64,000 bases of DNA from Scatosoma sp900555925 (GTDB lineage: Bacteria; Bacillota; Clostridia; Christensenellales; Borkfalkiaceae), in the NCBI GenBank assembly GCA_959603585.1, contig CAUGYD010000001.1:372001-436000 (forward strand). The letters run 5' to 3'. The notes under the pieces are model-generated. The model was not told the origin of the DNA and did not search any database. It was given only the letters and a program-made list of their open reading frames with translations. Positions 45,387 through 53,572 of this stretch are shown one piece after another (within the stretch, counting starts at the first letter, position 1; the number at the start of each line of letters is the position of its first letter). Made by a program: the position numbers and the translations under genes.

Positions 45387-46586
45387 TCAAAACACGATTT
45401 TGTCATAATCCACACCCAACGTTTCCGCGACAGTCACGATGCCCGAAGCGTCAAACGCGATCCCCGTACTCACCGACGAGCTGCCGTAAACGCTGCCCTG
45501 GTAACTGTAAGTATATTGGATCGTCAGCGTCCCGTCCTTGTTCGTCCCCGTCGCGTTATTCGCAAAACTGTTGTTATACGTCGAGATCAACGTTGCTACC
45601 GACGGATGAAACGATACTGCCATGGGTTGATACTTCGACGCGGCTTGCCCGTAAACAATCTTGACAGGCAAAACTTTTGGCGCTTCCGAAGACAAATCGT
45701 TCCCCTTCGCCCGCATAAGCTGCGTCCCCGACGATGTTTGCGTGTCGCTCACAAACGCGTCATACGGCGTCGTGACGCTAAAGCCTGTACCGCTGAACGT
45801 TAAATCTTTTTCTACAGCCGATCTCGTGTATGTCGTTATCGTTCCCGCCGAAGAATTGGTAACGGATTTATGTACCGCGTTCGTCGTTTTTACGTTTTTA
45901 ACCAGTGTTCCGCCCGTGATCGTAAATGTGTCGGGCGTAAGCGTACCCGTTCCGTAATTCGGCGTCGCCAAAACCGTGTAACTGGTTTCCGAAGACGAAA
46001 ACGCGATTTTGGAAGGCGCGGTGATAGAAACCGACGTTATACGTTTTACATAATCCACCGTACAGCTCGCCGCCGCGTCCTCGTTCGACTTTGCTTTCGC
46101 CGTGATAATCGCTTGTTCTCCGAATTCTTTTTTACATACCAATGTCGCGGTGAGCGTGTTTGCAGACGGCGTTAAGCTCAGATACTCCGTCACCGCCTTT
46201 CCGCTCGCCCAGGCGCTTGCGCTGTTCGTCCATTCCGCTGTCCATAAAACCGTCGGGTCCGTGACGTTCGCGGGCGTTATCGTAGCCGTAATCGTATAAA
46301 CCGAATCCGCCTGCTCGCTTACGCCGTTCGCCGCATATTCCTCGCTCGTGAGCTTTGCACCCGCCAATTTCATGCCGCTGCCATTTCCTTCCGTCAGAAC
46401 GCTTCCTCCGCCTTCGTCCTCCACGGGAACTTCCGTTGAATCAACGGATTCTTTCTCCCGCCTGAATGCTTTGAATCCGTCCGTACTTACGCTCAATAAA
46501 CCCACCGCCAGCAATATAATCGCCAGAAATACCACTACCCATTTGACTTTATCGCTTTTGACGTGGTTTTCAAATTTATTATCCAT
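45387..46586 (-). CDS. Anchored Ig-like secreted protein
   Basis: 399 residues. Short basic cytoplasmic start, membrane anchor WVVVFLAIILLAVGLLSV, Ser/Glu/Gly-rich stalk, Ig-like domain (YTITATITPANVTDPTVLW, ASGKAVTEYLSLTP, CKKEFGEQAIITAKA, CTVDYVKR) and two further beta domains. C-terminus VAETLGVDYDKIVF, a variant of the shared tail. 11-base gap to the lipoprotein gene. Confidence 0.7.
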   Translation of the reverse strand: MDNKFENHVKSDKVKWVVVFLAIILLAVGLLSVSTDGFKAFRREKESVDSTEVPVEDEGGGSVLTEGNGSGMKLAGAKLTSEEYAANGVSEQADSVYTITATITPANVTDPTVLWTAEWTNSASAWASGKAVTEYLSLTPSANTLTATLVCKKEFGEQAIITAKAKSNEDAAASCTVDYVKRITSVSITAPSKIAFSSSETSYTVLATPNYGTGTLTPDTFTITGGTLVKNVKTTNAVHKSVTNSSAGTITTYTRSAVEKDLTFSGTGFSVTTPYDAFVSDTQTSSGTQLMRAKGNDLSSEAPKVLPVKIVYGQAASKYQPMAVSFHPSVATLISTYNNSFANNATGTNKDGTLTIQYTYSYQGSVYGSSSVSTGIAFDASGIVTVAETLGVDYDKIVF

Positions 46587-46597
46587 TCGCCGCCTCC

Positions 46598-47674
46598 TTA
46601 AATGATAATAGCGGTATCGTCCAGCGTTACGTCTTCTACATACGTCTTGAACAGGCTCGCGTCAAAATCAATACGTACAGCCCTGTCAACCGAAGAATAG
46701 CTCCCCGTCGCCTCATAGCGGATAGAGAACAATCCCGCGTCGGTATGCGTTTTCAGCCAAGTCAATACCTCGTTTTTCGTTGCCGGTGACAGGGCGACAT
46801 ACTTTGACGGATTAGAAGTCAACGGCTCGCAAAACAGCGACAGCAAATTACAGGTCTGTTTGGCTGCAGTTTCCGTTTTCGTATAGCCCGCCTCCCGGAT
46901 TTTGATTTTCTTCGTCAAAGACGTATTTAAGTCCGCCAATACCGTTTCGTTGATTTGTACCTCGGGCACAAGCTCTAACGTATCGTCCACCGTATAGGCG
47001 GAATACGTATAGGTATAATCGATCACCAGGGTATCGTCGGGATTGCCGTAATTGAAACTTCCGTCCGTCAGCGCATCAAATGTCGCGCCGCCCGAAATTT
47101 TGCCCGTAATCCCGGTCAATCGCTTCGCAAAATCCACCGTGCATTCCGCTTTTGCGCCCGCATTTTCCCGCGACGTTACCGTGACTTTAATTTGTGCGCC
47201 GAAGTCCTTTAAGCATTGTACCGTTGCCGTGGTGCTCCCGTCGCTCTGCGGCGTTACCGTGATATAATCCGTAACTGTTTTTCCCGTCGCCCATGCGCTC
47301 GACGCATCCACAAATGACACCGACCAATCTACCGTTTTATTATCCGCCGTAACCGGCTTCACCGTCGCCGTCAGTGTTATACTGTCATACGACGCATTGT
47401 TCGCCAGAGCCGACGCCGAACGGAACGTCATCGCGCGCGGCATTTTATGTATCTCGCCGTTTTCCAGCTCGTTTCCCTCTCCGTCCGTGATAGGCGCGTC
47501 TATTTCGGGTGAGATTATTGCGTCTGCCTGCCCTTGCTCCAAATCGGAAATTCCATGTTTTTGGAAACCGATTACCGACGATGTAATTACGATTGCCGCT
47601 ACCACGGCTATCGTAAACACAATAGAGAGCCACTTGAGTTTCGTATGTTTTTTGTTATTTTGAATTTCTTGCAT
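46598..47674 (-). CDS. Anchored Ig-like secreted protein, paralogue
   Basis: 358 residues. Anchor WLSIVFTIAVVAAIVITSSVIGF, stalk, Ig-like domain (ITLTATVKPVTADNKTVDWSV, ATGKTVTDYITVTP, CLKDFGAQIKVTV, CTVDFAKR), then a beta-rich part ending in VEDVTLDDTAIII. Clearly related to 45387-46586 in the Ig domain and diverged outside it. AGGAGG ribosome site. Confidence 0.7.
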   Translation of the reverse strand: MQEIQNNKKHTKLKWLSIVFTIAVVAAIVITSSVIGFQKHGISDLEQGQADAIISPEIDAPITDGEGNELENGEIHKMPRAMTFRSASALANNASYDSITLTATVKPVTADNKTVDWSVSFVDASSAWATGKTVTDYITVTPQSDGSTTATVQCLKDFGAQIKVTVTSRENAGAKAECTVDFAKRLTGITGKISGGATFDALTDGSFNYGNPDDTLVIDYTYTYSAYTVDDTLELVPEVQINETVLADLNTSLTKKIKIREAGYTKTETAAKQTCNLLSLFCEPLTSNPSKYVALSPATKNEVLTWLKTHTDAGLFSIRYEATGSYSSVDRAVRIDFDASLFKTYVEDVTLDDTAIII

Positions 47675-47749
47675 TTTCTTTTTCCTCCTAAAAAAGTTTT
47701 TGCCGGCTATGACCTAATTTTTATAAGCCATAGCCGGCATGGTTGCTGT

Positions 47750-48100
47750 TTACGCCTGGCGCAAAAGCATATTCAGCAGCGTTTTATCCGAATCGCGGAA
47801 CGGCTTTACCTTACACTCGTAAACCTCGCCGTTTTCGTCCACCGTCCGGATTCCGTAGGTGTTGCCTTTGATGATCTTGCCCGTCGCTTCGTCCTTCATT
47901 TCATACGGCGTTAAAAATAAATCCGCTTTATTTTCGTTTCCGAAGACGATATCCAGCACCGTATATCCGCCTTTATCGGGCGGGATTACCGCTACTTTCA
48001 CGTCTTTTCCTCGCACGGTTCCTTTAATGAAATACGAAAAATACGTCTGCTCGTTCATCTCGAACGTTTCGCGTTCTACATAAATTTTCTTGCTTTCCAT
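47750..48100 (-). CDS. Small soluble protein, possible ssDNA-binding role
   Basis: 116 residues, no signal or membrane segment, AAGGAGA upstream. Mixed beta strands (TYFSYFIKGTVRGKDVKVAVIPP, YTVLDIVFG) would allow an OB fold. It lies where filamentous phages encode their ssDNA-binding protein, directly before the coat-type genes. Function is inferred from position only. Confidence 0.5.
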   Translation of the reverse strand: MESKKIYVERETFEMNEQTYFSYFIKGTVRGKDVKVAVIPPDKGGYTVLDIVFGNENKADLFLTPYEMKDEATGKIIKGNTYGIRTVDENGEVYECKVKPFRDSDKTLLNMLLRQA

Positions 48101-48122
48101 AATCTTTTATCTCCTTTTTTAA

Positions 48123-48491
48123 TTACTCAGCGGCGTCATTTTTCGCCGCTGTACGTTGCGCTTTGGCTTCTGCTTTCGCAGCTTTCGCCTCTGCCTTTGC
48201 CTCGGCTTTTGCCGCTTTCGCCGCTTCACGTTCTTCACGCTTCGCGCGTTTTCTGGAAATTGCCGCCGCTTCTTCCTTGGTTTTGCCTTCGTCCAATGCC
48301 TTTTTGTACTTGTAAAGCCCGCTATGGTCGCTCTGGCACTGTAAGTATCCCGAACGAATCCCCGCTTCATAGTCCGTCAGCTCTTTTCCTTCCTTCGGAC
48401 CGTGCTGGTGTACTTTCGCTTTCCGTTCGGCGGCATAGCTCGCCGCACGTTTGTTCGGCTTTACCCATCTGTTTTCACTATAATCTGCCAA
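48123..48491 (-). CDS. Basic Ala/Lys/Glu-rich protein
   Basis: 122 residues, TTG start at 48491 with AAGGAG 8 bases upstream. The N-terminal half contains RSGYLQCQSDHSGLYKYKKAL; the C-terminal half is a long charged helix of AKAEAK-type repeats. The tail suggests DNA or RNA binding. First gene behind the direct-repeat promoter. Confidence 0.6.
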   Translation of the reverse strand: MADYSENRWVKPNKRAASYAAERKAKVHQHGPKEGKELTDYEAGIRSGYLQCQSDHSGLYKYKKALDEGKTKEEAAAISRKRAKREEREAAKAAKAEAKAEAKAAKAEAKAQRTAAKNDAAE

Positions 48492-48695
48492 TGTTGTTTT
48501 CTCCTTGCCCGGTTTGTCGTTAGCTCAACGATTTTTTCTTTCGGCGGGAGCTCCGCTCATTTAGTTGTCCTATCAATCCCGTTTTTCTTGTGAGCGTTCC
48601 GCCCAGTGCGATTATCTTGCGGCAGTAGCTACCTTTTATCTTTTCAGACCGCTAAATTTTCTCGCCTCTTTTGCTATCGGATTGATTACGCCGTA

Positions 48696-48767
48696 AGTAT
48701 AAGCCCTCTCCCGCCAAAAAACCAGAACACCTTGAGCCAACATTAGGACAACCTTAAGCCAACATTA
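48696..48767 (-). promoter_or_regulatory. Candidate late promoter with two activator repeats
   Basis: -10 TATACT (48696-48701) with no good -35. Upstream are two direct copies of ACCTTRAGCCAACATTA (48729-48745 and 48751-48767), spaced exactly 22 bp, i.e. two helical turns, centred near -48 and -70. A weak -35 plus phased repeats is typical of an activator-dependent promoter. Confidence 0.6.
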
Positions 48768-48816
48768 AGTACAAATTAGGTACATACACGGTACTCTTGG
48801 AGTACACCGTTAAAAA

Positions 48817-48844
48817 AGAAAAAAGACGGAGCGTTTGCTCCGCC
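48817..48844 (-). terminator. Terminator of the early operon
   Basis: On the minus strand GGCGGAGC-AAAC-GCTCCGTC followed by TTTTTT, directly after the gene at 48851-49105. It separates the early genes from the structural block. Confidence 0.8.
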
Positions 48845-48850
48845 TTTTTG

Positions 48851-49105
48851 TCATTCTACATATCGTCGCGCATACATACTTGTACGCATACGTTTCCCGT
48901 CTATGTTCTGTTTTTCCGACATTCCGTATTCATACTCCTTATCCCGCTTTTGCGTGCGAACATAATAGGTATCATAGCTTATCAATACATTATCGTCTTC
49001 CATATCTACTTCTATGTCTATGCGTTGTTTGACGATATACTTTTTCGTTCGATACACATTCGTCGCGCCCTTGATAAAATCCGGACAAGTTTTCTCTTTT
49101 GACAT
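48851..49105 (-). CDS. Small hypothetical protein of early operon
   Basis: 84 residues, AAAGGAGGT upstream. Highly charged; no recognised domain. Last gene before the early-operon terminator. Confidence 0.6.
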   Translation of the reverse strand: MSKEKTCPDFIKGATNVYRTKKYIVKQRIDIEVDMEDDNVLISYDTYYVRTQKRDKEYEYGMSEKQNIDGKRMRTSMYARRYVE

Positions 49106-49148
49106 ATTGTACCTCCTTTACCCGCTTTGGCGAGTGATTTTTATATCT

Positions 49149-49442
49149 CTACCGCAAGTTTGCTTGCAGATAGTCGTAGAGTTTTCCGTTCAAGCGTTTG
49201 ATCGTTTGCGTGGAATACCGCCACTCGTCTGCTAAACTCTCTTGCGTGTTGTTTCGGATATACAGTTCTACATATACGTCGTAAATGCGAATAGGCGCGC
49301 GCTTTACCGCGTCATTATATCTTTGGACTTTTTCCGCGATTATATTTGATTCGATTTCGTTTTTCAGTTCGTCAAATCCCTTTTTACGCGAATAGTAATA
49401 GCGTATTTCTCTTAAATCCTTCATGATTTCTTGTCTTGTCAT
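49149..49442 (-). CDS. ArpU/RinA-like or sigma region 4-like regulator
   Basis: 97 residues. The C-terminal half (VYVELYIRNNTQESLADEWRYSTQTIKRLNGKL, split here as about 55-90) has the spacing of a sigma-70 region 4 helix-turn-helix, as in phage late activators ArpU and RinA. A good candidate to act on the repeats at 48729-48767. Starts 9 bases after the HTH gene 49452-49784. Confidence 0.65.
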   Translation of the reverse strand: MTRQEIMKDLREIRYYYSRKKGFDELKNEIESNIIAEKVQRYNDAVKRAPIRIYDVYVELYIRNNTQESLADEWRYSTQTIKRLNGKLYDYLQANLR

Positions 49443-49451
49443 ATTTTTGCC

Positions 49452-49784
49452 TCACGCTCTCGTATCCGGTCGCCCAAACCGATCAATGATTTCCTGCATT
49501 TTTTCCCGTTCCTCTCCCCTCAGCCTATTTGCGATTGTTTCTAAAAACGCCTTTTGCTCCGGTTTCAGATATTCTTTATTCAAATAATATCCTTCCTCTA
49601 TATGTACGCCCGCGGAATTACGACGACTGTCCGTATAGATCGGGTAAGATAGTGAAAGCTCTTGTATATCGCGGCGGATCGTCCGTTCGCTCACGCAAAA
49701 CTCGAACGCTAAATTGTCGATTTTGTCATGCCGACGGCGGCATAACGTATTCAACAGCTCTTGACGCCGTTCTATCGCTTTCAC
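49452..49784 (-). CDS. DeoR-type HTH regulator
   Basis: 110 residues from a GTG at 49784, chosen because AAAGGGGGTG lies 6 bases upstream; a longer frame would run through a Lys/Arg-rich noncoding stretch. HTH at about 8-45: RRQELLNTLCRRRHDKIDNLA, then FCVSERTIRRDIQELSLSY, as in the N-terminus of DeoR/WYL regulators. No effector domain, so a simple DNA-binding switch. Confidence 0.65.
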   Translation of the reverse strand: MKAIERRQELLNTLCRRRHDKIDNLAFEFCVSERTIRRDIQELSLSYPIYTDSRRNSAGVHIEEGYYLNKEYLKPEQKAFLETIANRLRGEEREKMQEIIDRFGRPDTRA

Positions 49785-50068
49785 TTTTCTCACCCCCTTT
49801 GCCTTTCTTGACCCTATTTTCTTACTTTGCCCGGACAGTTCTTGTCCGCGCAAAAAAAATTTTCTATATTTTTTGCAACGAAAAAAGCGCCTTGACAAAC
49901 AGCGCCTCTTTTTTTAGAGGTTGCTGCTCGCCAAGACGCTTTTCGTCCTGCTTTGACGCCCTTCGACGTTTCACGAACACTTATTCTCAATCTATTGACG
50001 CACGGATTTACACTTACCCTGTTTCAGCACGACCGCCGTTTGGATTGAAAACGTTGTTTATTCGATTG

Positions 50069-50251
50069 TTACTCTCCGATTACTTTTATATCGATCTCTT
50101 TTCTCTTTTGTTTATGTAATTTACTGATAATTGCTACCCTACACTTCGGACAGGTTCTACGTAAAACCGCATTCCTATCATTATACCCTGTTACCTTATA
50201 TCCGCAGTTCGGACAATACAGTTGTGTAGGCGTTACATTATATAAATCCAT
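50069..50251 (-). CDS. Zinc-ribbon protein 1
   Basis: 60 residues. YCPNCGY and RTCPKCRV form a CxxC...CxxC zinc ribbon, followed by a basic tail. Second gene from the SOS-type promoter. A gap of 284 bases with short repeats separates it from the HTH gene. Confidence 0.65.
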   Translation of the reverse strand: MDLYNVTPTQLYCPNCGYKVTGYNDRNAVLRRTCPKCRVAIISKLHKQKRKEIDIKVIGE

Positions 50252-50269
50252 CTATGCCCTTATCCTCCC

Positions 50270-50452
50270 TTATATCGGAACACGCTCACTGTCCGATCTC
50301 CCTGTTTCTTCCTCTATCCTGTTTCCTTGATTTTCTGTTTCTATTTTTACTTTCGTATGACAGTGACTGCATAGAAACCAACCGCCTGTTTCTTCTAAAA
50401 ACAGATTTTTTTCCAAGTGTCCGCATTTCGGACAATAGACCTTTTTTACCAT
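50270..50452 (-). CDS. Zinc-ribbon protein 2
   Basis: 60 residues. YCPKCGH and FLCSHCHT form a zinc ribbon; the C-terminus is acidic. First gene behind the LexA-box promoter, AAAAGGAGTG upstream. Small zinc ribbons in mobile elements often bind nucleic acid or modify transcription; here unknown. Confidence 0.65.
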   Translation of the reverse strand: MVKKVYCPKCGHLEKNLFLEETGGWFLCSHCHTKVKIETENQGNRIEEETGRSDSERVPI

Positions 50453-50480
50453 CTTTTCACTCCTTTTTTCTGTTTTTATG

Positions 50481-50534
50481 CGAACGTTTGTTCGGATTTT
50501 TATTTATTATACTTCCTTTTTTTTACATTGTCAA
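50481..50534 (-). promoter_or_regulatory. SOS-type promoter with LexA box
   Basis: -35 TTGACA (50529-50534), 17-bp spacer, -10 TATAAT (50506-50511): a full consensus promoter. Just downstream of the expected start point is CGAACGTTTGTTCG (50481-50494), which fits the Gram-positive LexA box CGAAC-N4-GTTCG. LexA would block the early operon until DNA damage. Confidence 0.8.
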
Positions 50535-50562
50535 GCGGTAGAGCCAAGTTCTTTTGTGAAAA

Positions 50563-50731
50563 TTTTTTGTCCTCCGACGGGGAAGGCTAATCGGCGTCGA
50601 GGCGTTGTCAAGGCGCTTAAAAACTTTTTACTTTCATTGCTTTGACTTTGCTGTTTTTAAGTCTGTCGCTTCGCTTTTCCTTGACCACTCCCCTTCCGCC
50701 GATTTTGGGAATTCCGTCGGAGGACAAAAAA
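50563..50731. repeat. Nested inverted repeats, 169 bases
   Basis: Outer arms of 18 bp, perfect: TTTTTTGTCCTCCGACGG (50563-50580) / CCGTCGGAGGACAAAAAA (50714-50731). Middle arms AATCGGCG (50589-50596) / CGCCGATT (50697-50704). Inner arms CTTAAAAAC (50616-50624) / GTTTTTAAG (50653-50661). Three coaxial stems suggest a folded RNA or ssDNA element. It lies between the divergent early operon and the integrase operon. Confidence 0.75.
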
Positions 50732-50756
50732 AATGCAAAAGGAGGATTTCAGCCCA

Positions 50757-50810
50757 ATGGATATGTTCTGTTTCTTATACCTTTTCTATCCCTGGCGTAC
50801 CAGATGTTAG
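50757..50810 (+). CDS. 17-residue leader-type peptide
   Basis: Reads MDMFCFLYLFYPWRTRC, with AAAAGGAGG upstream. Hydrophobic and Cys-containing. The strong ribosome site is the only support; it may act as a leader for the downstream excisionase-integrase operon. Confidence 0.35.
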   Translation: MDMFCFLYLFYPWRTRC

Positions 50811-50956
50811 CCGTAAGTGTACCCTATATTGTCCCAAACCGTTCTTCTCTTGTACCAAGCCTTTTTGTTATACTCTCCCGCGAAGGTAATACTTTTACTG
50901 AATTTTTTTTCGGTTTTTGCAGTATCTTCCAAATTTTCAATACGGAGGTTATTAAA

Positions 50957-51145
50957 ATGGCAGCAAGAATGAGAACGATTCGGGACGCGCTTAAAACGAT
51001 CAAGGAACTCGATCCCGGCTCGGCGGTTACTTATAACTTTATTAAGCAGTTATGTGAAACCGACAAGATCACCAATGTCAAGCTGAATAAGAAATACTTA
51101 CTCAACCTTGACGAATTACTTAAATTCTTAAACATGGAGGATTAA
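50957..51145 (+). CDS. Excisionase-like small DNA-binding protein
   Basis: 62 residues, ACGGAGG upstream. Pattern RTIRDALKTIKELDPGSAVTY, then FIKQLCETDKITNVKLNKKYL and NLDELL resembles the winged helix of excisionase/MerR-like proteins. Three bases before the integrase gene. The same module recurs at the start of the protein at 52569-53492. Confidence 0.65.
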   Translation: MAARMRTIRDALKTIKELDPGSAVTYNFIKQLCETDKITNVKLNKKYLLNLDELLKFLNMED

Positions 51146-51148
51146 ATT

Positions 51149-52558
51149 ATGGCTACTGTTAGAAAACGAAAGTTAAAGAACGGACGCCTTGTTTACGATA
51201 TACAAGTGCGGATTAAAGACAAAGGCAGCGGTGAGGAAATCGTTGAAACGTCCACGTGGCGTGCAGACGAAAACATGAGTGAAAAAAAAGCCGATAATGA
51301 AGCGGTTATCGTTGCTGACAAATTTGAAAAAGAAGTTATTGCCTCTATTTCAGGCTGTTCTGCAAGAAGTGATCCCCTTACCATTACGTTTCGTGATTTT
51401 GCAAACAACTGGCTCGAACAAACAAAAAGAAAATGGACGCTTTCTTATTACGTAATCTCACAAAGAGCGTTAGACTTTGCCTGCTCTCGTATCGGAGGCT
51501 ATAAAGTCAAAGAATTAACGCCCGCTATTATCCAAAACTTTTTCAATGAAATCGATAACAGAACACACAATGTTTCTATTATTACGCCTAAACCTAATTT
51601 CAAAGAGATTTTGAAATCTTACGGTTTTGACTATAAAAATCTCAGATACGACTATCATGTTCAAGCGGCCACTCTTTCTCACGCCTTGCGCGGACAATCC
51701 GTGGGCGTCAAATGGTCGAACGAATTATGCCGCGCCACAAAAATCCCCTTCAACAAGCTTTTCGATACTATCGAAAAAAAGGAACCCTATGCCTGGGAAA
51801 CGAATAATAAAATTAAACGTACCGTCAGAGCCGTGTTATCTCTTGCAAAGAAAAATCGGCTCGTAGAGGATAATTTCGCGCAAGCCGATTATATTGATTA
51901 TCCCAAAAAGGTGACTACGCCCGTTCGCTTTATGGACGACAAAACCGCTGTTACCTTTTTTGATTTTCTTATGCACTACCATAATTTACGCATCAAAACC
52001 GCTATGCTGATTTTCCTTTTAACGGGCTTTCGGCGCGGCGAAGTATGCGGACTCGAATGGCATGATATTGACTTTCAAAAACGCACTATCAGCGTGGAAC
52101 GTTCCGTCGTTTATGTTCCCGGCTACGGCGTGTTTCAGAAAGAGCCGAAAACGGAGGGTTCTAAACGAACGATTACCGTTGCTCAAGTCCTGATAAACGT
52201 TCTCAAAGAGTATAGAGAAAGCTGGTTAAAAATGCGGCAGGATTGCGGAGATTACATAAAGCCGTCAGATAAGTTGTTTACTTCCGAAAAGGGCGACCTC
52301 ATTAATCCCGCCACTCTTGAAACCTGGATTAAAATTGTTATCCGCGACGCCGGTATGGAGCATTTTACTCTCCACAGCCTCCGCCATACCAATATCACCT
52401 TACAGATCGCGGCAGGCATTCCGCTCGTCACCGTCGCCGCAAGGGCAGGTCATTCCCGCACCAGCACCACCAGCGATATTTACAGCCATTTTATCAAAAC
52501 CAGCGACGAAAATGCGGCCGACGCTCTCGATAACTTTTTCAACCATAAAAACAGCTAA
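51149..52558 (+). CDS. Tyrosine-recombinase integrase
   Basis: 469 residues. N-terminal arm-binding region (VRKRKLKNGRLVYDIQVRI), a SAM-like core-binding domain, and a C-terminal catalytic domain with LLTGFRRGEVCGLEW (Arg I), HSLRHTN (His-x-x-Arg) and GHSRTSTTSDIYSHF (His and nucleophile Tyr). Somewhat long for the family because of an insertion between arm and core parts. It mediates site-specific integration; tRNA-Arg lies 1.1 kb downstream. Ribosome site AGGA. Confidence 0.9.
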   Translation: MATVRKRKLKNGRLVYDIQVRIKDKGSGEEIVETSTWRADENMSEKKADNEAVIVADKFEKEVIASISGCSARSDPLTITFRDFANNWLEQTKRKWTLSYYVISQRALDFACSRIGGYKVKELTPAIIQNFFNEIDNRTHNVSIITPKPNFKEILKSYGFDYKNLRYDYHVQAATLSHALRGQSVGVKWSNELCRATKIPFNKLFDTIEKKEPYAWETNNKIKRTVRAVLSLAKKNRLVEDNFAQADYIDYPKKVTTPVRFMDDKTAVTFFDFLMHYHNLRIKTAMLIFLLTGFRRGEVCGLEWHDIDFQKRTISVERSVVYVPGYGVFQKEPKTEGSKRTITVAQVLINVLKEYRESWLKMRQDCGDYIKPSDKLFTSEKGDLINPATLETWIKIVIRDAGMEHFTLHSLRHTNITLQIAAGIPLVTVAARAGHSRTSTTSDIYSHFIKTSDENAADALDNFFNHKNS

Positions 52559-52568
52559 GGAGTTTATC

Positions 52569-53492
52569 ATGTACTTACCCAGATTAAGGAAAATTTCAGA
52601 TGTGTTAACGCAAATGTACGCAGCCGATCCCGATACCGTCATCACAAGACATTTTATAGAATCGCTTATTCATTCGGGACAGCTCACAGCTCTCAAATAC
52701 GGCGACGCCTGGCTCGTCAATCTCGACGAACTCTATCTGCTCTTGTCTGCAGAAAAACCCGACGATACCGAGATTGCAGACGATCACGTTCCCAATGAAA
52801 GAATCATGCTGACTTCCGGTGAAATTTACCGAGCCTTTTTGGAAAACGATCCTCAAACCATCGTCCGCAAACCTAATCTACGACGCTTTGCTCAGCAATA
52901 CGGAATTCACCATTTTATTCTTAACGATAAATGGATTATTGATTTCCCTGCTTTCGCGGCAGCCGTAAACCCTAAAGCCATAAAGCACCATAGGAGCCAA
53001 CCGCGCTTGAGAGCGCACGACGACGCCGTTTTCGATTTCAAACGCCTCCACCCCCATCTTCACGTTTCTCTACAAATGATCGAACAGCAGCTTTGCTCTC
53101 CTGAAGTCTTTTCTATAAAAAACGGCAAACGCTGGATCATTAATTACGACGAACTCGAACTTGCCACCTTAAAGGCTGTAAACAATCTTCCCGAAGGGAA
53201 ACGCCCTCCCCCTACTTACAAGAAAAAGACTAAAGCCAAACTCGACATCAAACCTGTCCATATTCAGCAAAAAGACAAAGGTTACTATACTCTTTATTTC
53301 AAACTGACAGTAATTGAATATATGGTAAAACACAATCTTTCGTATAAAGAAACCGTAATTAAATTCTGGGGAATAGAGAGCAGAAAGAAAATCCGTGCCC
53401 GTATCACCCTTTTAATGAACTGGGAAGCCGCTTATAAAAGCGGCGGTAAACGAGCCTTAATCGAACAACACTCTCCTAAAAAACACAATTAA
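52569..53492 (+). CDS. Protein with three excisionase-like repeats and an IS3-type HTH
   Basis: 307 residues from the ATG at 52569 (AAGGAG upstream). Residues 1-62 resemble the small protein at 50957-51145 (RKISDVLTQMYAADPDTVITR..., LVNLDELYLLL). Residues about 78-132 and 155-205 look like two further copies (GEIYRAFLENDPQTIVRK...WIIDFPAFAAAV; DFKRLHPHLHVSLQMIEQQL...WIINYDELELATL). The C-terminus (KLTVIEYMVKHNLSYKETVIKFWG) resembles the HTH of IS3 OrfA. Possibly an accessory recombination factor. Confidence 0.6.
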   Translation: MYLPRLRKISDVLTQMYAADPDTVITRHFIESLIHSGQLTALKYGDAWLVNLDELYLLLSAEKPDDTEIADDHVPNERIMLTSGEIYRAFLENDPQTIVRKPNLRRFAQQYGIHHFILNDKWIIDFPAFAAAVNPKAIKHHRSQPRLRAHDDAVFDFKRLHPHLHVSLQMIEQQLCSPEVFSIKNGKRWIINYDELELATLKAVNNLPEGKRPPPTYKKKTKAKLDIKPVHIQQKDKGYYTLYFKLTVIEYMVKHNLSYKETVIKFWGIESRKKIRARITLLMNWEAAYKSGGKRALIEQHSPKKHN

Positions 53493-53572
53493 GCAGCTTA
53501 TCTTTATACAAAACAAACCTCAATGAATATTTCTATACATCATAAACGTTGTATTTTGCCCGATTGAAAGAA

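Larger units (their letters stand above)
48492..48850. other. Regulatory interval between early and structural genes
   Basis: About 360 bases without a supported gene. It holds the candidate structural-block promoter, two 17-bp direct repeats and the terminator of the gene at 48851-49105. The leader from the promoter to the TTG start is about 200 bases. Confidence 0.6.

Noticed and set aside
50605..51145. Plus-strand frames crossing the nested inverted repeats
   Set aside because: Hydrophobic, low-complexity translations without ribosome sites; the only convincing start is the ATG at 50957.
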